Part shown: positions 12,837 through 21,284 of the stretch, in pieces
Layout of the letters: every line of letters begins with the position of its first letter
Position numbering within the stretch: position 1 is the stretch's first letter
IMG/VR virus record: IMGVR_UViG_3300021963_000367
Span: 1 to 35,395 of that record
Reading direction: 5' to 3' (one strand)
DNA from: a virus
DNA: 35,395 bases
Notes under the pieces: model-generated
Seen by the model: only the letters and a program-made list of their open reading frames with translations
Told to the model about the DNA's origin: nothing
Database searches by the model: none
Program-made: the position numbers and the translations under genes

Positions 12837-13913
12837 TCACTCCCGCTGTTCCAATTCATCTGGAATAACATTGAGAATTGCTTCTATATCTTTTCTTAGG
12901 ACTGAATTTATAGATTTACGTCCTACTTCTTTATCCGGGTGTAGATATGCAGATATGCCTTCTGCAAACATTTCCAAAAGACTTTCATGAGAAAGCTGAG
13001 ATATGGCTCTAGGTGTATCTGGAGTTTCTCCGAATGGGGTAGAGCGCCATTTCGATAGCGGTTGGTTGGAGCAGTATTTTTCTGCTATTTCCAAAAGTCT
13101 TGATTTTTCTTTGTTGGCAACTGAACCAATCCCAACAGACCTTTCCGAGTCGTTAAGAACCGACAAATGAAGATAGTGACCCCACTCGTGGCGCAAGTAC
13201 CCAGAGAATGATGAGTCTATTTGAATGTCGCCGCTTTCTGGGGAGCCGTCTGGCGTTTCTCGTGGTATAAACGCCCTAGGGGAAAAACTAATTTCATTGC
13301 CGAATGGGTCGTATATCGAGTGTACGAAGTCATCGTCGGGAGAGATGTTTTCATCCGACTCCATGTGTTCCTTAATAAACCCGCGGCTCATTAGGCTTTT
13401 TTCTGCTGACTCAGACCTTACGACCAACGAAGGCATCCCGAACTTATGCACAGCATTTAAAAAGTCTCTTGATTCAAGCAGGGCTCTTTCTACGGCGAGC
13501 CTGAGACGGGTGGTCGACGTTCCAGAAAAATCAACGTCGTTCCCTTTGTCTTCGGCCCACTTGTCGAACCTCTTCTTAAATGGCTCAACAATATCCTTAC
13601 TAGATTTATCGAGCGAGTTCATAGTTGACATTGACTTGAACTGTTCTTCACGGGAGCCGGGGACACAGGATTTTGATATTTCTGCTGGCGTCATCCCGAA
13701 ATACATTGACCTACCACCGTTTAACAATGTAGTTTTTTTATCAATCTGTTTAATTTGTTTTAGCTCAGCAGCCTTGACAGCCTCTGGAGCAATCGATTTT
13801 CTCTCGATATTGGCTCCAGGCATTCTTTTGCCGGTTATTTTTCGTCTTGGAGCATCAGGGTCGACAGAGAACATGCCGCGTCGACGTGGGAAGCCGGAAT
13901 TTTCTTTTTCCAT
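12837..13913 (-). CDS. HExxH zinc metallopeptidase
   Basis: 358 residues. The motif HEWGHYLH (His242-Glu243-x-x-His246) is a zincin active site, and the later SLLEMFAEGISAYLHP segment (Glu314/Glu318) could give the third zinc ligand, as in gluzincins. The N-terminal ~60 residues are basic and disordered. Proteins of this kind occur near head genes of phages and may process virion proteins or be packaged; here it lies beside small regulatory genes, so its target is open. There is no ribosome binding site; a TACAAT -10 box lies nine bases before the ATG. Confidence 0.75.
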   Translation of the reverse strand: MEKENSGFPRRRGMFSVDPDAPRRKITGKRMPGANIERKSIAPEAVKAAELKQIKQIDKKTTLLNGGRSMYFGMTPAEISKSCVPGSREEQFKSMSTMNSLDKSSKDIVEPFKKRFDKWAEDKGNDVDFSGTSTTRLRLAVERALLESRDFLNAVHKFGMPSLVVRSESAEKSLMSRGFIKEHMESDENISPDDDFVHSIYDPFGNEISFSPRAFIPRETPDGSPESGDIQIDSSFSGYLRHEWGHYLHLSVLNDSERSVGIGSVANKEKSRLLEIAEKYCSNQPLSKWRSTPFGETPDTPRAISQLSHESLLEMFAEGISAYLHPDKEVGRKSINSVLRKDIEAILNVIPDELEQRE

Positions 13914-13922
13914 AACATCTGT

Positions 13923-13928
13923 ATTGTA
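13923..13928 (-). promoter_or_regulatory. -10 element close to the metallopeptidase start
   Basis: TACAAT on the - strand, nine bases before the ATG at 13913, with no good -35 box. If used, the mRNA would have a leader of only a few bases, which fits the missing ribosome binding site. Confidence 0.4.
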
Positions 13929-13956
13929 CTTTTAATTACAGGTGCCCAGCGTAAGG

Positions 13957-14274
13957 CTATGTGTTGGAGAGTCTCACTCCGCATTCAAGGCAGAATTCGG
14001 CCCACGGGTAATATTTCCGCCTATTTATCGGGTGACGGCATTCAAGCAGGTCGGTGGCTGCTTCATTCAAGACGTGCCTAATCCATGTGGACAAGTTCAC
14101 GCCACTTACTTCAGCGGCTTTTTTCCACTTCTCTCTGTCAATTTCCGTAACGCGAATTAGGACTTGTTTGTCTATAGGCCCTTCGTCATCTTTGGGCATA
14201 GGGGAAACGGAGAGATTGGGCATTTCTTCTACAACTTTGTCCATTGCTTTACGCATAGAGTCCTTATTGCTCAT
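13957..14274 (-). CDS. ribbon-helix-helix protein with C-terminal Cys pair
   Basis: 105 residues. The segment QVLIRVTEIDREKWKKAAEV followed by SGVNLSTWIRHVLNEAA is a ribbon-helix-helix (Arc/MetJ type) DNA-binding unit: one strand, helix A, a GVNLSTWI turn, helix B. After it come ECRHP and CLECG, which may bind zinc. Likely a dimeric transcriptional regulator. It overlaps the upstream terminase-like gene by 11 bases. Confidence 0.75.
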   Translation of the reverse strand: MSNKDSMRKAMDKVVEEMPNLSVSPMPKDDEGPIDKQVLIRVTEIDREKWKKAAEVSGVNLSTWIRHVLNEAATDLLECRHPINRRKYYPWAEFCLECGVRLSNT

Positions 14275-14896
14275 CCTCGACCATCATTTCTTCATCTTCG
14301 ACTATGTCTGCATCGATGACGTCGCCATCTCCGTCAAGCAGCTTCTTAACCATAGCCGGAGGAAGTATCCCGGAGGCACCCATGAGTTCAAGCAGCTTCT
14401 TTGCTTCTGACTCTGGGTCGAATTTCTCGCTCTCTTCATTCTGTATTGCACCAGCGAGGGAGACCTTGATTGGGTCGGAATTCATCTGGTTCATGTCCAT
14501 CTGAACGTTTAGATTTATGTGGTCCATACCGAGAAGCTTCGTTCTTCTGTCCATGATGGAGAGAACCTGCTGTATCGCCTTCAGGTCTGGCTCAACGGGC
14601 ATCTCGGAGCCGTCGTCCATTTTCACCTTTCGGTGCTGTGTCATGGGCCATATGGCCTGCTGGAGGCTGTCCAGGCGCTCTAGCTCCATCCTGAGGACCT
14701 CTGGGTAGGCCATCATGGTCTCTTGGTTCATCTTTTCCAGCTGACGCTGAATAGCTTTAGATACAGCCTTAGTCGTTACACCAAATCGTCTTGCTATTTC
14801 CGATGTCGAGGTCCCCGCTTGACGCATCTTGAATATTCTTGCGTCACGCTCGCTTAGAAATTCCCGCGATATCGGTTTGTTTCTGTCGTCTGCCAT
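14264..14896 (-). CDS. HTH protein, probable terminase small subunit
   Basis: 210 residues. An N-terminal HTH (RIFKMRQAGTSTSEIARRFG, then VTTKAVSKAIQRQLEKMN) is followed by the helical block PEVLRMELERLDSLQQAIWP and VEPDLKAIQQVLSIMDRRTK, and an acidic C-terminus. This order is typical of actinophage proteins annotated as small terminase subunits, which recognise the packaging site. The large subunit is not in this window, so the assignment is tentative; a regulator is the alternative. AGGA precedes the ATG. Confidence 0.6.
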   Translation of the reverse strand: MADDRNKPISREFLSERDARIFKMRQAGTSTSEIARRFGVTTKAVSKAIQRQLEKMNQETMMAYPEVLRMELERLDSLQQAIWPMTQHRKVKMDDGSEMPVEPDLKAIQQVLSIMDRRTKLLGMDHINLNVQMDMNQMNSDPIKVSLAGAIQNEESEKFDPESEAKKLLELMGASGILPPAMVKKLLDGDGDVIDADIVEDEEMMVEDEQ

Positions 14897-14904
14897 AATT
14901 CCTA

Positions 14905-16647
14905 CTAAGTCGAACTTCCAGAGAATTCGATTACCTCGAATGGGAATCTTTTCCCTCTCTTTATCTTAGTAGGCCAAGGGCGCTCATCTCTTGCACCACG
15001 AAAGTGGCGAACATCGTAGGTATAGGGAGTGGAAGCTCCAAAATCGGGTTGAAGCGATATTCCGAACTCTGGCCAACGAGACCAGACGGCAGAACCAAAT
15101 GGTCTCAGGTCTCTTGTGGACATTGTCTGCCCAAGTGGGGCGTGGTGCTCCAGCCATAAGGCACAACCATAGGTTGTTCTGATGTAGTCAAGGTATTTGG
15201 CCACTTCTACGGCTATAGCTTCCGAAGTCCTCCCGCCTGGGTCGACAAAAGATTTGTAAAGAGGACCCATCACAAGTATTTGCGGCTGTGTTTTCTCTAT
15301 CTGTTCCTCAAGCAGGATTCTGTCGCCTACCTTCAGAAGGTCGAGGCCAGACGGTTTGGTGAAAAGTTCAGCCAACGATTTTTTTTCGAACCCGTAACTA
15401 AGAGCCTGTGCTTGTATAGAACGTGAAGTTCTTCTAATGATTTTTTCTGGGTTTTCTAGGTCTACGGTCAAAGTCTTTACAGGGCTAATTCTTTGATATG
15501 TGAATGGATGCATCCCGGTTGCTGCGAGTATCGCCACTTGCCTTGCAAGCATTGTCTTGCCAACACCTTCGGCAGCAACAACTATCACTCTTTCCGACTT
15601 CTCAAGCAACCACGGAATTACCCAGTCATAATTGTCGCTAGAAGACTCTTTTAAGAACTCTTCCCAATTAACCAACCGACCATTGTCCATTGTTAGTTCT
15701 GTAGATGAATACGAATGAAGGGCGTTAGATACCTTAACTAGTTTTTGCTCTACAGTTAGGTCGCTCCTATCTAGAAGCGTGGATATTTTGGAGAGAACCA
15801 CATCGCCATCGCTGGCTTGTTCTTCTTGGGCTGGTTCTTCTGGCGCTTTTGTGTTTTCAACTGTAGATACGTCAAAAAATGTTAAGTCGTCTATTCCTTT
15901 GCCTGACTGAATGTGGTCGGTAATGTCTTTCACATCTGGGCAAACCCAAACCTGAACATCGCAGCCAGCCTTCTCCAATTCAGAAAAAACTAGAGCAGCA
16001 TGTTCTTTCCCTGGTGTGTCGTTATCGGCAATTATGTCAATAGTTGCTCCAGACAGAGATGCTGTGTGTATCTCCAGCCATTTTCCAGCTCCGCCAGGAG
16101 CAGTAGTGGCTATCGCCCCCATTTCGGTGAGTGTGTCTGCGTCTTTTTCGCCTTCTACAACCCAAATTGGAACACCATCCTTGACAGCCTTGAGTACCGC
16201 AGGGAGATTGTAGAGAACCTTTGGGGTGTCGCCCAGGGAATATGTCCATTCTCCCCTGCCTGTCGGCTTGCGCTGCCTGAATGTCTTTACTCCATATTGG
16301 TTTACGTATCTAACTTTCTGAAAGAGCAGTTCGCCATTCTCGTCTACATAGTCGTATGCCTTTACAAAAGTAAGCTTGTCCTTCTCTTTTGCTGGCTCTG
16401 GTTCTTTTGGAGGCCACAGGTCGGATGTGGTCAGCCCAACAGAAGAGCATATTTTGTCAACATCGCACCCGTTCCCGCGATGACAATGAAGAAGGACCTT
16501 CCCATCGTCGCCCTCTGCTACGGAAAGGGATGGATTTCTGTCGTCATCCCTGCACGGACAAGATGCTTCCCATCCAGTTGAGGTTGGCCTTACGCTGACG
16601 AGCCTGTCAAGAAGTGTTTGCGTGTGTTTATGTTTAGCGCTAGCCAT
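14905..16647 (-). CDS. primase-helicase (zinc finger, TOPRIM, RecA-like ATPase)
   Basis: 580 residues. The order of parts is a zinc-binding region (Cys30, Cys32, Cys55, Cys61: ASCPCRDDDRNPSLSV ... LHCHRGNGC), a TOPRIM domain (VVEGEKDADTL with Glu165; IIADNDTPGKEHA with Asp208/Asp210), an acidic linker at ~265-285, and a RecA-like ATPase with Walker A AAEGVGKTML (~358-367) and strand ILVMGPL. This is a phage bifunctional primase-helicase that opens the fork and makes primers. The ATG overlaps the WhiB stop by one base (TGATG). Confidence 0.9.
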   Translation of the reverse strand: MASAKHKHTQTLLDRLVSVRPTSTGWEASCPCRDDDRNPSLSVAEGDDGKVLLHCHRGNGCDVDKICSSVGLTTSDLWPPKEPEPAKEKDKLTFVKAYDYVDENGELLFQKVRYVNQYGVKTFRQRKPTGRGEWTYSLGDTPKVLYNLPAVLKAVKDGVPIWVVEGEKDADTLTEMGAIATTAPGGAGKWLEIHTASLSGATIDIIADNDTPGKEHAALVFSELEKAGCDVQVWVCPDVKDITDHIQSGKGIDDLTFFDVSTVENTKAPEEPAQEEQASDGDVVLSKISTLLDRSDLTVEQKLVKVSNALHSYSSTELTMDNGRLVNWEEFLKESSSDNYDWVIPWLLEKSERVIVVAAEGVGKTMLARQVAILAATGMHPFTYQRISPVKTLTVDLENPEKIIRRTSRSIQAQALSYGFEKKSLAELFTKPSGLDLLKVGDRILLEEQIEKTQPQILVMGPLYKSFVDPGGRTSEAIAVEVAKYLDYIRTTYGCALWLEHHAPLGQTMSTRDLRPFGSAVWSRWPEFGISLQPDFGASTPYTYDVRHFRGARDERPWPTKIKRGKRFPFEVIEFSGSST

Positions 16648-17009
16648 CAATCAATATCTATCTTTGCTCTATAACTGGAGTTCACGCCATTGGCATTTCT
16701 TAGGCCAACTCCTGGGAAAAATATCCTTGCATCACGAGACAAAGTTATGCCGCGAGACGCTCTCATCTTCGCTCTTTCAAGTTCAGTGAAGCCTCCCCAT
16801 ATGCCTAGCGGTTCATGTCGAAGCGAATATTCGAGACAGTGCGTTGCCTGACTGCAAATAGCACATATTGCTTTCGCTGTAGCTGTTTGTTTGTTTATCT
16901 CAATTCGCTCTTGTTTGCTCGGAGACTTGCTGAATATCGGGAACCACATGTTTGTGTCTTCCCCTTTGCATCTTCCGCTTTCTGGCGCTGCATCGAATTT
17001 GTCTCCCAA
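16647..17009 (-). CDS. whiB: WhiB-family regulator
   Basis: 120 residues with the four iron-sulfur cysteines (Cys14, Cys49, Cys52, Cys58 in CAICSQATHC) and the GIWGG turn (69-73) of WhiB proteins. These bind a 4Fe-4S cluster and act with the primary sigma factor in Actinobacteria. Phage WhiB proteins such as WhiBTM4 are known to interfere with host WhiB regulation. The start is TTG at 17009: an in-frame stop lies upstream, and the next Met (21) would lose Cys14. The gene is coupled to the primase-helicase. Confidence 0.92.
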   Translation of the reverse strand: MGDKFDAAPESGRCKGEDTNMWFPIFSKSPSKQERIEINKQTATAKAICAICSQATHCLEYSLRHEPLGIWGGFTELERAKMRASRGITLSRDARIFFPGVGLRNANGVNSSYRAKIDID

Positions 17010-17033
17010 TTTCCCTGCCCATGTCGTAGGTTG

Positions 17034-17438
17034 TCATTGAGATATCCGGCGTATGTCGCTCTGTGACAAAAAGACGGTTGCGTAACTAACCACAACCTCT
17101 CCCGTCGCAATGCTCGAAACTATGTCTACCGCTTCTAGCGAGACGGAAAACCTCGAAGCGATTGATGCCCGTATCTCATTGATACGTGACTCTACTGTCT
17201 GGTCGTCATCAATGTCAACGGATGTCTGTAGATTTTTTTTGAGCCCAGAAAGTTCTACCTGCATTTGATTGGCCCTGTAGCACCATGCGCACGCAAGTGT
17301 TTTTGTTGAAGCTTTTCTCTGGCGTGTCTCTATGTGTCCGCAGCTGAGTGTGTGTTCGTGTTTGTAGTATCCCCATCTGCCAACTCTTTTAGCGGAGACT
17401 ATTTTTCGACGTGGGGCTTTTCTGTGCTCTGTTGTCAC
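17034..17438 (-). CDS. zinc-ribbon-like hypothetical protein
   Basis: 134 residues from GTG. The N-terminus is basic (HRKAPRRKIVSAKRVGR), then LSCGHIE and LACAWCYRA (Cys33, His35, Cys50, Cys53) form a probable zinc site. The C-terminal half has a helical and sheet region of unknown fold (ESRINEIRASIASRFSVSLE). The ribosome binding site is weak. It is likely a nucleic-acid-binding protein, but no family is recognised. Confidence 0.7.
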   Translation of the reverse strand: MTTEHRKAPRRKIVSAKRVGRWGYYKHEHTLSCGHIETRQRKASTKTLACAWCYRANQMQVELSGLKKNLQTSVDIDDDQTVESRINEIRASIASRFSVSLEAVDIVSSIATGEVVVSYATVFLSQSDIRRISQ

Positions 17439-17447
17439 AGAAGAAGT

Positions 17448-17846
17448 TTACTTCTTTTTTGAACCGAAAATTCTCTTAAACCAGGGAAGCTTCTTCAGCG
17501 AGGCCGGCGTCGAAAAAGACACATTTACACTCACATCACCAGCACTGGTTGTCGTGGTTGAGAACTTCGGCATTTCAATTTCACCAAGGGCTTTTTGCAT
17601 TTCTTTGATGTCGTTAGAAATCTGCTCAGGAATATCAAAACCAGTTGCTGACTCAATTTTTTGCTCAATTGAATCAATAAGGTTTTTTGTCTTCTTGGGA
17701 GACTTCTGAGACACTGCGGCCTTCTTTGCTGCCTGCTTTTTTGCTGGCGCGGCCTTCTTTGCTGCCTGCTTCTTCGCAGGAGTTTTTTTAGCCGGTGCCT
17801 TTTTGGCAGGAGCCTTCTTGGTTGTCTTTTTCTTTGTGTTGCTCAT
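17448..17846 (-). CDS. Lys/Ala/Pro-rich histone-tail-like protein
   Basis: 132 residues. The first ~50 are built from PAKK, AAKK and related units (KKAPAKKAPAKKTPAKKQAA), like histone H1 tails and the tails of actinobacterial HU proteins, and should bind DNA non-specifically. The rest is a helical segment (LIDSIEQKIESATGFDIPEQ), a Ser/Thr-rich strand region, and a basic amphipathic end (LKKLPWFKRIFGSKKK). It is possibly a DNA-condensing or nucleoid-targeting phage protein. No ribosome binding site; TAATAT seven bases before the ATG suggests a leaderless mRNA. Confidence 0.8.
   Translation of the reverse strand: MSNTKKKTTKKAPAKKAPAKKTPAKKQAAKKAAPAKKQAAKKAAVSQKSPKKTKNLIDSIEQKIESATGFDIPEQISNDIKEMQKALGEIEMPKFSTTTTSAGDVSVNVSFSTPASLKKLPWFKRIFGSKKK
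17716..17771. repeat. 33-bp period repeat in the Lys/Ala-rich gene
   Basis: A 23-base unit, beginning GCGGCCTTCTTTGCTGCC, occurs exactly at 17716-17738 and again at 17749-17771. The 33-base period equals 11 codons, so copies can be gained or lost without changing frame. Confidence 0.85.
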
Positions 17847-17923
17847 GGCTCAGATATTAGTACCAAAGAGCCCCCAGTAGGGGATATACCTGGAGTAAAA
17901 CAAAATATACTAGGCTCTTTTAA
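17847..17923. promoter_or_regulatory. divergent promoter region
   Basis: 77 bases separating the - strand Lys/Ala-rich gene and the + strand block. Toward the left, TAATAT (17854-17859) is seven bases from the ATG at 17846. Toward the right, TATACT (17906-17911) is 12 bases from the ATG at 17924. Neither has a good -35 box. Confidence 0.55.
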
Positions 17924-18559
17924 ATGGACGGAAATTATGACAACATTTTTAGTAAAATAGCCCTGTCCGTAACCTCGGCCCAATTAGCAAAAACCCTTTC
18001 AGTCACTGAGTACGGGATTGGGGAAGACTTAAATTTCAACTTCTTTGGTTGGGCAGACGGTCAATTAATCATCGTTGCCCAGCTACAGAGGGAATACATG
18101 AGAATACCCCCGGCAGACAGGCTGGCTCAATGCGGTTCTCTGTGTGTCGCTCTCCGCAAGTTCTGGGGGGTCACTGACATATCAATGGTTGCCGAAGGTT
18201 TTTGTTCTTTTGATAAAGAAAAAACACAAGATTTAGACTTAGCAAAAATATTTGCAGATTCCAGCGTATCTGGGGTTCATGAATGCATCACGGTGTCTCA
18301 CGCATCAATAGCCGAGGGGGAGCCGCGTGTCGACGTTGTTGCCATACCGTATGTCTATGGCGAGGGTAGGAAAGTCGAATGGATGGACATGTTAGTTCAT
18401 CCGGGAGGAGGGGAAAAGGTGATGCGCGAATTCACCTACCCCAAGATGCTTGGTATGGCTATCTCGCAGGAAGTAAATTCAGAAGAGCTTCCTCCAGAGG
18501 CGTTTGATGAACTAGTTATGGCAATGGTGCGCAACGGATTTTTCGTTCAAGAAATGTGA
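17924..18559 (+). CDS. hypothetical protein, first gene of RNR block
   Basis: 211 residues, unrecognised. It looks like a soluble alpha/beta protein: GWADGQLIIVAQLQREYMRI, LRKFWGVTDISMVAEGFCSF, VDVVAIPYVYGEGRKVEWMD. It starts the + strand block that leads to the ribonucleotide reductase, 17 bases before the next gene. No catalytic motif was found. Confidence 0.75.
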   Translation: MDGNYDNIFSKIALSVTSAQLAKTLSVTEYGIGEDLNFNFFGWADGQLIIVAQLQREYMRIPPADRLAQCGSLCVALRKFWGVTDISMVAEGFCSFDKEKTQDLDLAKIFADSSVSGVHECITVSHASIAEGEPRVDVVAIPYVYGEGRKVEWMDMLVHPGGGEKVMREFTYPKMLGMAISQEVNSEELPPEAFDELVMAMVRNGFFVQEM

Positions 18560-18564
18560 TGTTG

Positions 18565-18570
18565 TATAAT
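18565..18570 (+). promoter_or_regulatory. consensus -10 box abutting the 18577 start
   Basis: TATAAT, six bases before the ATG at 18577, partly beyond the stop of the preceding gene. Transcription from it would begin at the start codon. The -35 region is poor. Confidence 0.5.
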
Positions 18571-18576
18571 TGATTA

Positions 18577-18915
18577 ATGAACCCCTTCTATAACAATGCC
18601 GATAATGGCGGAACGAGGAGAATATTCTCCGACACAACCATTCTTGGAGGGGATAGAGAACCTTGCCCAATTTGCGGCCACCCAACCGGTGATTGTCCTG
18701 GCTCGGAAGAGTCAGCGCCTAAGGTTATTTTTGGTCTAGGAATAAGCGAAACATTGCTTGACTCGCAGATGATTCTCATAGAAGAGGACATTTCTGAAGA
18801 GCGCCAAATAAATCCCTATGTGAAGGCGAATGTAGTTATCCACAGGAAGGGAAAATATGTTCCGTTCTCTGAAGCTCTTCGTCTCGGTATAGTAGAGAGA
18901 CCGAAACTTTCCTAG
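18577..18915 (+). CDS. small zinc-binding actinophage protein
   Basis: 112 residues. The cluster CPICGHPTGDCPG (Cys30, Cys33, His35, Cys40) is a likely zinc site and is familiar from many actinophage proteins, as is the following layout of an acidic segment (ILIEEDISEERQ), a strand (ANVVIHRKGK) and SEALRLGIV. No function is known. It lacks a ribosome binding site and lies right behind a TATAAT box. Confidence 0.8.
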   Translation: MNPFYNNADNGGTRRIFSDTTILGGDREPCPICGHPTGDCPGSEESAPKVIFGLGISETLLDSQMILIEEDISEERQINPYVKANVVIHRKGKYVPFSEALRLGIVERPKLS

Positions 18916-18993
18916 ACACTGGACGGTTTCAGTATTTTATGATGAGATACAATCGTATCTCCAACGCCACCCACGGCCCTCAAAGGAAGAAAA

Positions 18994-20919
18994 ATGACGC
19001 AGTTAAGAAGAGATTTTGTAGATTCCTATTCCCAAAAAACACCCCCGTGGGGCTTTAACGGTCTCGGGGAAATTGTTTTCCTACGCACATATAGCAGACC
19101 AAACAATGACGGTGACAACGAGACGTGGCCCGAGGCCTTGGAGCGAGTAATCAACGGCGCTCTCGAAATTGGTGTTCCTTTGAGCGAAGAAGAAGCAGAA
19201 AAACTTTTTGACCACTGCTTCAATTTGCGTTGTTCTTTTTCTGGTCGTTCACTTTGGCAACTAGGAACTCCGTTAGTCAAGAAGTTCAACGCTACGTCGC
19301 TAAACAATTGTTACTTCACCAACATTGAATCAATCGAAGATTTTGAAATGCTCTTCGATTATTTGATGCTTGGTGGTGGTGTCGGTTTCTCGGTGGAGCG
19401 TTCAAAGATTCATGAACTCCCAAAAATCAAATCTGGCGTTGTTATCACTCACGAGCGAACAAATGATGCTGACATCATTGTTCCAGATAGCAGAACCGGT
19501 TGGCGTCGTCTGCTTCACAGCGTATTGAAGTCATACTTCGATACAGGTCGTTCATTTACCTACTCAACACTTCTAATTAGAGAGTTCGGCGCTCCATTAA
19601 AGACATTCGGTGGAACCGCTTCTGGTCCCGGAGCTCTTATTGACGGAATCACCGATATTTGCAAAGTTATGGATAACCGAGTTGGCAAAAAACTGAGGTC
19701 AATCGATGTTCTTGATATCTGCAATATTATTGGTCGTATTGTTGTTTCTGGCTCGTCTCGCCGGTCGGCACAAATAGCAATGGGTGACCCTGATGACGTT
19801 CTTTTCCTTCGTGCAAAGAACTGGGCATCAGGTAACGTCCCTGCCTGGAGAGCAAACTCAAACAATAGTATTTACGCTGACCACTTTGACGAAATCATGT
19901 CAGAGCTATGGAAGGGCTATGACGGCTCTGGTGAACCGTACGGTTTGCTCAATCGTCGTCTTGCTCGCACGATAGGTCGTCTTGGAGAGAAGAACCCAGA
20001 CAACTCAATTGAAGGATTTAACCCATGTGCAGAAATTGCGCTTGCGGATGGCGAGTCATGCAACTTGGCAACAATCTTCTTGCCGAATGTCGAGTCTCTT
20101 GAGCAGTTCAAGGAAATCAGCACGCTTCTTTATAAGGTGCAGAAGCAGATTACTCGCATGAATTATCCATACAAGAAGACAACTGAAATCGTCAGTAAGA
20201 ACGCTCGTCTTGGCCAATCGATTACCGGGGTTCTTCAAGCTTCAGTAGAACAAGTTTCATGGCTTGATGACGCATACAAGAACCTGCGTGAATTCGATGA
20301 GATTTATTCAAAAGAGAACAACATTCCCAAGTCGGTAAGACTCACGACGGTTCAGCCGTCTGGCACTCTTTCGCTTCTTCCAGGAATAACTCCAGGGGTA
20401 CACCCTGCTTATGCTAGGTACTACATTAGAAGAGTGCGTTTTGGTTCTGCAGACCCATTGGTGGATTCGTGTCGCAAGCGTGGATACAAGGTTCAATGGG
20501 ATATTGGTATTGACGGACGCGAAGACCATACTCGCTACGTTGTTGAGTTCCCTTGTGAATCACCGGAGAACGCTGTTCTTGCAAAAGACATGACTGCCGT
20601 TGAGCAGCTTGAATGGGTCAAGAAGATGCAGACCGAATGGGCGGACAACGCTGTATCAGTGACCGTCTACTATCGCAAGGAAGAGCTTTCACTCATCAAG
20701 GAGTGGCTAGAGAACAACTATGACAATTCTGTCAAGTCTGTTTCGTTCCTTCTTCATTCAGAACACAATTTTGCGTTAGCACCATATGAGGAAATCACTA
20801 AAGAAGCATACGAAAAAATGCTTAGCAAGATTGACTTCTCTGTCCCTATCTATGTTTCAAAAGTAGGGGAAGACATTGATGCAGAAAACTGCGCTACAGG
20901 AGCCTGCCCGATTAAATAG
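18994..20919 (+). CDS. nrdJ: class II (B12-dependent) ribonucleotide reductase, monomeric type
   Basis: 641 residues. It reduces ribonucleotides to deoxyribonucleotides using adenosylcobalamin as radical source. Visible residues are Cys106 (NNCYFTN), the active-site loop NPCAEIALADGESCNL with Cys345, Glu347 and Cys356, and a C-terminal redox pair Cys633-x4-Cys638 (CATGACPIK). The CxxxxC-PIK ending matches the Lactobacillus leichmannii monomeric triphosphate reductase. Somewhat shorter than that enzyme (~740). No partner subunit is needed. The ribosome binding site is AAGGAAG. With ThyX it feeds phage DNA synthesis, and it depends on host B12. Confidence 0.93.
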   Translation: MTQLRRDFVDSYSQKTPPWGFNGLGEIVFLRTYSRPNNDGDNETWPEALERVINGALEIGVPLSEEEAEKLFDHCFNLRCSFSGRSLWQLGTPLVKKFNATSLNNCYFTNIESIEDFEMLFDYLMLGGGVGFSVERSKIHELPKIKSGVVITHERTNDADIIVPDSRTGWRRLLHSVLKSYFDTGRSFTYSTLLIREFGAPLKTFGGTASGPGALIDGITDICKVMDNRVGKKLRSIDVLDICNIIGRIVVSGSSRRSAQIAMGDPDDVLFLRAKNWASGNVPAWRANSNNSIYADHFDEIMSELWKGYDGSGEPYGLLNRRLARTIGRLGEKNPDNSIEGFNPCAEIALADGESCNLATIFLPNVESLEQFKEISTLLYKVQKQITRMNYPYKKTTEIVSKNARLGQSITGVLQASVEQVSWLDDAYKNLREFDEIYSKENNIPKSVRLTTVQPSGTLSLLPGITPGVHPAYARYYIRRVRFGSADPLVDSCRKRGYKVQWDIGIDGREDHTRYVVEFPCESPENAVLAKDMTAVEQLEWVKKMQTEWADNAVSVTVYYRKEELSLIKEWLENNYDNSVKSVSFLLHSEHNFALAPYEEITKEAYEKMLSKIDFSVPIYVSKVGEDIDAENCATGACPIK

Positions 20920-20921
20920 GT

Positions 20922-21284
20922 TTAGGAAGGTGGCCCACCCAGGGTCATCTTCACCACTCCGTCGGGTATTACGGCAAATCTGCACTTACCCTCAGGTTCA
21001 ACCGTGTTCTGGATTATCTTGCATTGCCCAGAGCCGGAGTAAAGAACGCAGTTCTCACATTTGACACCGATTCTTGCTTTGGTGTTACTCGAAGCTGACT
21101 TGTAGCCAGCCCATATCCCTTTGCCGTCTTCGTTGAATTTCCCGTGTTTCTCTGCGATGCGGATTAATGCTTCTGCCAGTTCTTTTTCTTCTTCGGCGAG
21201 ACTGTGGTGCTCTGGCTGCCTGTCATTAACTATGCGAACCGGCACGCCAGACATAAGCATGGCAAGTATGTTTTTCTCTTCCAT
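20922..21284 (-). CDS. cysteine-motif protein
   Basis: 120 residues. The C-terminal part KCENCVLYSGSGQCKI plus EPEGKCRFAVIPDG gives Cys76, Cys79, Cys88 and Cys101 in an arrangement seen in phage proteins of the head region, where a CxxC...C...C cluster may bind a metal. The N-terminal half is helical and charged. It is coupled to the SNase gene by TGATG, and its stop faces the RNR stop two bases away with no terminator between them. Confidence 0.7.
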   Translation of the reverse strand: MEEKNILAMLMSGVPVRIVNDRQPEHHSLAEEEKELAEALIRIAEKHGKFNEDGKGIWAGYKSASSNTKARIGVKCENCVLYSGSGQCKIIQNTVEPEGKCRFAVIPDGVVKMTLGGPPS

